Part shown: positions 5,049 to 7,027 of the stretch, one piece after another
How the letters are laid out: every line of letters starts with the position of its first letter
How positions within the stretch are numbered: the first letter of the stretch is position 1
NCBI GenBank assembly: GCA_002482685.1
Contig: DLGL01000024.1
Location: 1,583-8,609 of the forward strand
Reading direction: 5' to 3'
Length of the DNA stretch: 7,027 bases
Source of the DNA: Bacteriovoracaceae bacterium UBA7695
Lineage (GTDB): Bacteria; Bdellovibrionota; Bacteriovoracia; Bacteriovoracales; Bacteriovoracaceae
Notes under the pieces: model-generated
Told to the model about the DNA's origin: nothing
Database searches by the model: none
The model's input: the letters and a program-made list of their open reading frames with translations, nothing else
Translations under genes and position numbers: made by a program

Positions 5049-5112
5049 ACCTAGCGTATACTGATTGACAAGGTTGCACGGTGTCATACATGCAACCATC
5101 CTTTGCCTTCAT
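5047..5112 (-). CDS. Possible 21-residue minus-strand peptide
   Basis: ATG 5112-5110 opens 21 codons (starting MKAKDGCMYD, two cysteines) closed by TAA. AGGAGG lies 11 bases upstream on the minus strand (5124-5129), and a possible promoter sits before it: TTGGAA (5163-5168), 16-base spacer, TAAAAT (5141-5146). The full set of signals is suggestive, but the frame is so short that chance is a serious possibility. It starts two bases after the stop of the hydrophobic frame at 5115-5195. Confidence 0.22.
   Translation of the reverse strand: MKAKDGCMYDTVQPCQSVYAR
5072..5097. repeat. Inverted repeat GGTTGCA/TGCAACC
   Basis: Seven-base perfect arms (5072-5078 and 5091-5097) flank a 12-base centre, directly after TTGACA (5065-5070), which would be a consensus -35. 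No good -10 is seen at 16-18 bases. It looks more like a protein-binding site or an RNA stem than a terminator, since no T-tract follows. Confidence 0.4.
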
Positions 5113-5114
5113 AT

Positions 5115-5195
5115 TCAAACAGACCTCCTAAGGATTAAGAATTTTAGGAAGATAATCAACAGTTCCAAGAGAAAAATAGCTGTTTTTGTATTCAC
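5115..5195 (-). CDS. Possible 26-residue membrane peptide on the minus strand
   Basis: GTG 5195-5193 is preceded by AAGGA at six bases and opens 26 codons ending in TGA. The product begins MNTKTAIFLLELL and continues to a very hydrophobic IIFLKFLIL followed by RRSV. It is thus one membrane-spanning helix with single Glu and Lys residues inside it and a basic C-terminus. Size and shape recall the small membrane peptides of type I toxin-antitoxin systems, but there is no sequence match I can claim. The same minus-strand frame is open upstream for some 30 further codons, so the true start is uncertain, and the opposite strand is open too. Treat it as a lead, not a gene call. Confidence 0.25.
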   Translation of the reverse strand: MNTKTAIFLLELLIIFLKFLILRRSV

Positions 5196-5338
5196 GGGAG
5201 TTCCTTTCGATTTTTCTCGATTAGGTTCCAAAAAACGGAAGATTCTAGGTAAATTTTCAAAAAGCCTCCTTATTGGCTTCAAGTATATTGGTGGGCAGAT
5301 TCAGGGTAATTGTATGAGGGGGAGTTTTGTAGAGTCAC

Positions 5339-5352
5339 TTCGACACGTCGAA
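5339..5352. promoter_or_regulatory. Palindrome TTCGACACGTCGAA, candidate operator before the KAP gene
   Basis: Six-base perfect arms (TTCGAC and GTCGAA) are separated by two bases, about 105 bases upstream of the KAP start codon. The near-continuous symmetry suits a dimeric repressor better than an RNA hairpin. It differs from the TCCG-N6-CGGA sites of the XRE operon, so a different regulator is implied if it is functional. Confidence 0.4.
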
Positions 5353-5456
5353 ATCCAAATTTTTTTGGTTTTGCTTTTCCAAAGATCAAATCCAATAAGG
5401 ATGTGCTAAGGTAATGCTCAATGGGAGACGAGCCTTTTGTTTTGGAGAGATAGGGT

Positions 5457-7027
5457 ATGACTGAAGAAGAAGTTATTTATTTGCCAAAGGATAATTCAGA
5501 GATTGAGAAGTATCTCAACTATTACATGAAGCTAATCAATCCAGGGTATGCAGTTTTCCTTAATGGCCCTTGGGGGGCCGGTAAAACATGGTTTATTCGT
5601 GAATTCAAAAGAAAGCATGGGGAAGATAAGTTCGTTCATGTTTCACTTTATGGCATTTCATCAACTGAACAAATTAACGATCAAATATTCCATCAGCTAT
5701 ACCCAAAGTTAAATTCTGGTAAAGTTAAAATAGCAGCTAAAGGGGTGAAGGCTGTTGCAGGAGTGCTTGGTTATTCTTTGGATCATATTGATCTTAAAGA
5801 GTATCTGAAGTTGCAAACCGACAAAGTTTTTATTTTTGATGATTTGGAAAGATGTGATTCTCCCAATCTAGCTCTTGGTTTCATAAATCGCTACATTGAG
5901 CATAATGGGAACAGGGTTATCCTTATTGGTGAAGAAGAGTTTCTAAAGTCAAAGGACGAAACTTTCAAAAATCAGAAAGAAAAAACTATCGGCAGAAATT
6001 TTACTATCTATCCTGAATTCAAGGCGACTTTTGACTACCTGATTGGCATAGAGTCTCATTCATCTATAAAAGATTTGCTACAAAAACATTATACGTTAAT
6101 TGAGACCTGTTTTAAGCGAGCCGATTGCAGAAATCTTAGAACTCTAAAGTTTTGCATCACGGAGTTTTATCGATTTTATGAGCAACTCCCAGAGAAAGCA
6201 AAAAAGCATGATGATTTTTTGCATGAGACCGTTAATACATTTTTCTCCCTATGTGTTGAGTTCAGGTCAGGTGGGCTTGAGGTAGACGATATTCCAAGCA
6301 TTCAGGATGCATTTTCGCTGAAAGTTGCGAAAAGCCTCGGTGGGAGTGAGAAAGATTCGGAGCCTGATCCTTTGTCTGTTTTAAGAAGCAAGCATTTTGG
6401 TGAAGGGTTAAATACTATCGAGCCGAGTCTTAAAATGCTTTATTGCTTTTTCAAATTCGGCTCAGTCCATCCACAGATGATGAATGACTCGATTGATAAC
6501 TGCTCTTACTTCATAGAAAAGAATACGGCTCCGTGGATTAAGCTCTGGCACTCTCATAGTATTACAGATGCAGAGTTTGAAAGTTGTTACGCTGAAGTCA
6601 TCCAAAACTATAGAGCTTTAAAATATACTAAGATTGGGGAGCTTCGGCATATAGCTGGAATACTTTTGAACTACAGCCATGAACGGCTGATTGAATTAAG
6701 CTATGATGAAGTCGTTGCATTAAATGAAGCTGTAGTTAAAGAGATGATTGAGAAAAAACTCATTGAGCCTGAAAATGAGTCCGAGGAGTTTAGAGCATTT
6801 GATGATATTAGCCATGGTATGCAGTTTCAGGCATTGAGGGATTCTAATTTCCAATCCATCTCTCAGTTGATTAAGCAAGGAGCGCATAAGAAGAAAGAAG
6901 ATAAACATGAAGCAATTGCCGCAAGCATTCCTGCTTTAATTAAAGAAGATGCTCGTAAGTTTTGGTCATTGGTAAGCTCTGGCAGAGATGAAGGGGAAGA
7001 AGCGAGATTGTATAAGTACCCTGTAAT
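5457..7027 (+). CDS. KAP-family P-loop NTPase, 5' part
   Basis: The first 523 residues are present and the gene runs off the right edge. ATG 5457 has GGAGAG seven bases upstream. Walker A is 'GPWGAGKT' (37-44), in the GxWGxGKT form typical of KAP NTPases. Walker B is 'VFIFDDLERCD' (124-134), matching the family's 'DDLdRc'. A sensor-like strand 'VILIGEEEF' (154-162) and 'KEKTIGRNF' (174-182) follow, also usual in this family. After about residue 200 the protein is helical, with no known domain visible and no membrane segments; many KAP proteins have membrane helices inserted in the NTPase domain, so this would be a soluble member. The best-known bacterial relative is F-plasmid PifA, which blocks phage T7, so defence or exclusion is the leading inference. 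The gene has its own leader and no overlapping partner upstream; what follows it is outside the window. Confidence 0.9.
   Translation, partial: MTEEEVIYLPKDNSEIEKYLNYYMKLINPGYAVFLNGPWGAGKTWFIREFKRKHGEDKFVHVSLYGISSTEQINDQIFHQLYPKLNSGKVKIAAKGVKAVAGVLGYSLDHIDLKEYLKLQTDKVFIFDDLERCDSPNLALGFINRYIEHNGNRVILIGEEEFLKSKDETFKNQKEKTIGRNFTIYPEFKATFDYLIGIESHSSIKDLLQKHYTLIETCFKRADCRNLRTLKFCITEFYRFYEQLPEKAKKHDDFLHETVNTFFSLCVEFRSGGLEVDDIPSIQDAFSLKVAKSLGGSEKDSEPDPLSVLRSKHFGEGLNTIEPSLKMLYCFFKFGSVHPQMMNDSIDNCSYFIEKNTAPWIKLWHSHSITDAEFESCYAEVIQNYRALKYTKIGELRHIAGILLNYSHERLIELSYDEVVALNEAVVKEMIEKKLIEPENESEEFRAFDDISHGMQFQALRDSNFQSISQLIKQGAHKKKEDKHEAIAASIPALIKEDARKFWSLVSSGRDEGEEARLYKYPV

Larger units (their letters stand above)
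4993..5456. other. 460-bp gap without a confident gene
   Basis: Besides the terminator, dyads and tiny minus-strand frames listed separately, a plus-strand frame runs from TTG 5065 to TAA 5409 (114 residues). It lacks an SD, has few acidic residues, is strongly basic and shows no domain, so I do not call it a gene. Minus-strand frames are also partly open here, for example one ending at TGA 5281-5279. Other structure includes TTCGAC-AC-GTCGAA (5339-5352), CCAAA/TTTGG (5355-5368), TCCTAA/TTAGGA (5126-5149) and AAGCC/GGCTT (5262-5279); read on the minus strand, the last is followed by a few T residues. The gap must hold the KAP promoter and may hold a decayed gene or an RNA. Confidence 0.4.

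Noticed and set aside
5065..5409. Plus-strand frame of 114 residues from a TTG start
   Set aside because: No SD, strongly basic with few acidic residues, no domain, and minus-strand frames are equally open, so it is not called as a gene. It is described under the gap.
1009..5456. Filamentous phage genome (Rep, coat, adsorption protein, Zot-like ATPase)
   Set aside because: The order is reminiscent, but the ATPase is KAP-type and soluble rather than Zot, the secreted protein lacks a C-terminal anchor, and no coat protein is recognisable.
6720..6908. Minus-strand 62-residue frame inside the KAP gene
   Set aside because: Lies within the continuous KAP reading frame and has no independent support.

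Overview
The window looks like part of a small accessory element (plasmid-, phage- or island-like) from an AT-rich Gram-negative bacterium. Signal-peptide proteins, Shine-Dalgarno (SD) sites of the AGGAGG type, frequent AGA/AGG arginine codons and an XRE regulator with a characteristic beta-strand tail would suit a Bdellovibrionota-like host. That assignment is an impression from sequence style, not a demonstrated one. No rRNA, tRNA, CRISPR array or insertion sequence was found.

Layout: (1) 1-104, the start of a minus-strand gene that leaves the window, divergent from a 247-residue protein of unknown function at 185-928. (2) 1009-2553, a two-gene operon: a protein whose C-terminal half resembles phage/plasmid replication initiators of the II/X type (TTG start), then a 191-residue helix-turn-helix and coiled-coil protein behind a very strong SD. 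(3) 2587-3537, a divergent pair: a 72-residue ribbon-helix-helix-like protein (minus) and a 213-residue serine resolvase (plus). They share a 90-bp spacer with nested palindromes over the resolvase promoter. (4) 3524-3631, a possible 35-residue reading frame overlapping the resolvase end. (5) 3623-4992, an XRE repressor preceded by three copies of the palindrome TCCG-N6-CGGA, followed closely by a 37-residue hydrophobic mini-protein and a 265-residue secreted protein with six cysteines; a hairpin terminator closes the unit. (6) 4993-5456, a gap without a confident gene, but with palindromes and two tiny minus-strand frames, one a 26-residue predicted membrane peptide. (7) 5457 to the right edge, a KAP-family P-loop NTPase, truncated by the window.

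How it may fit together (inference): the Rep-like protein and resolvase would serve replication and multimer resolution, and the RHH protein may repress the resolvase. The XRE protein probably controls its own operon, which exports a small membrane peptide and a cysteine-containing envelope protein. The KAP NTPase is a candidate defence or exclusion gene, by analogy with PifA of the F plasmid. The most original parts are the XRE/mini-protein/secreted-protein cassette with its triple operator, and the undescribed 460-bp gap before the KAP gene.
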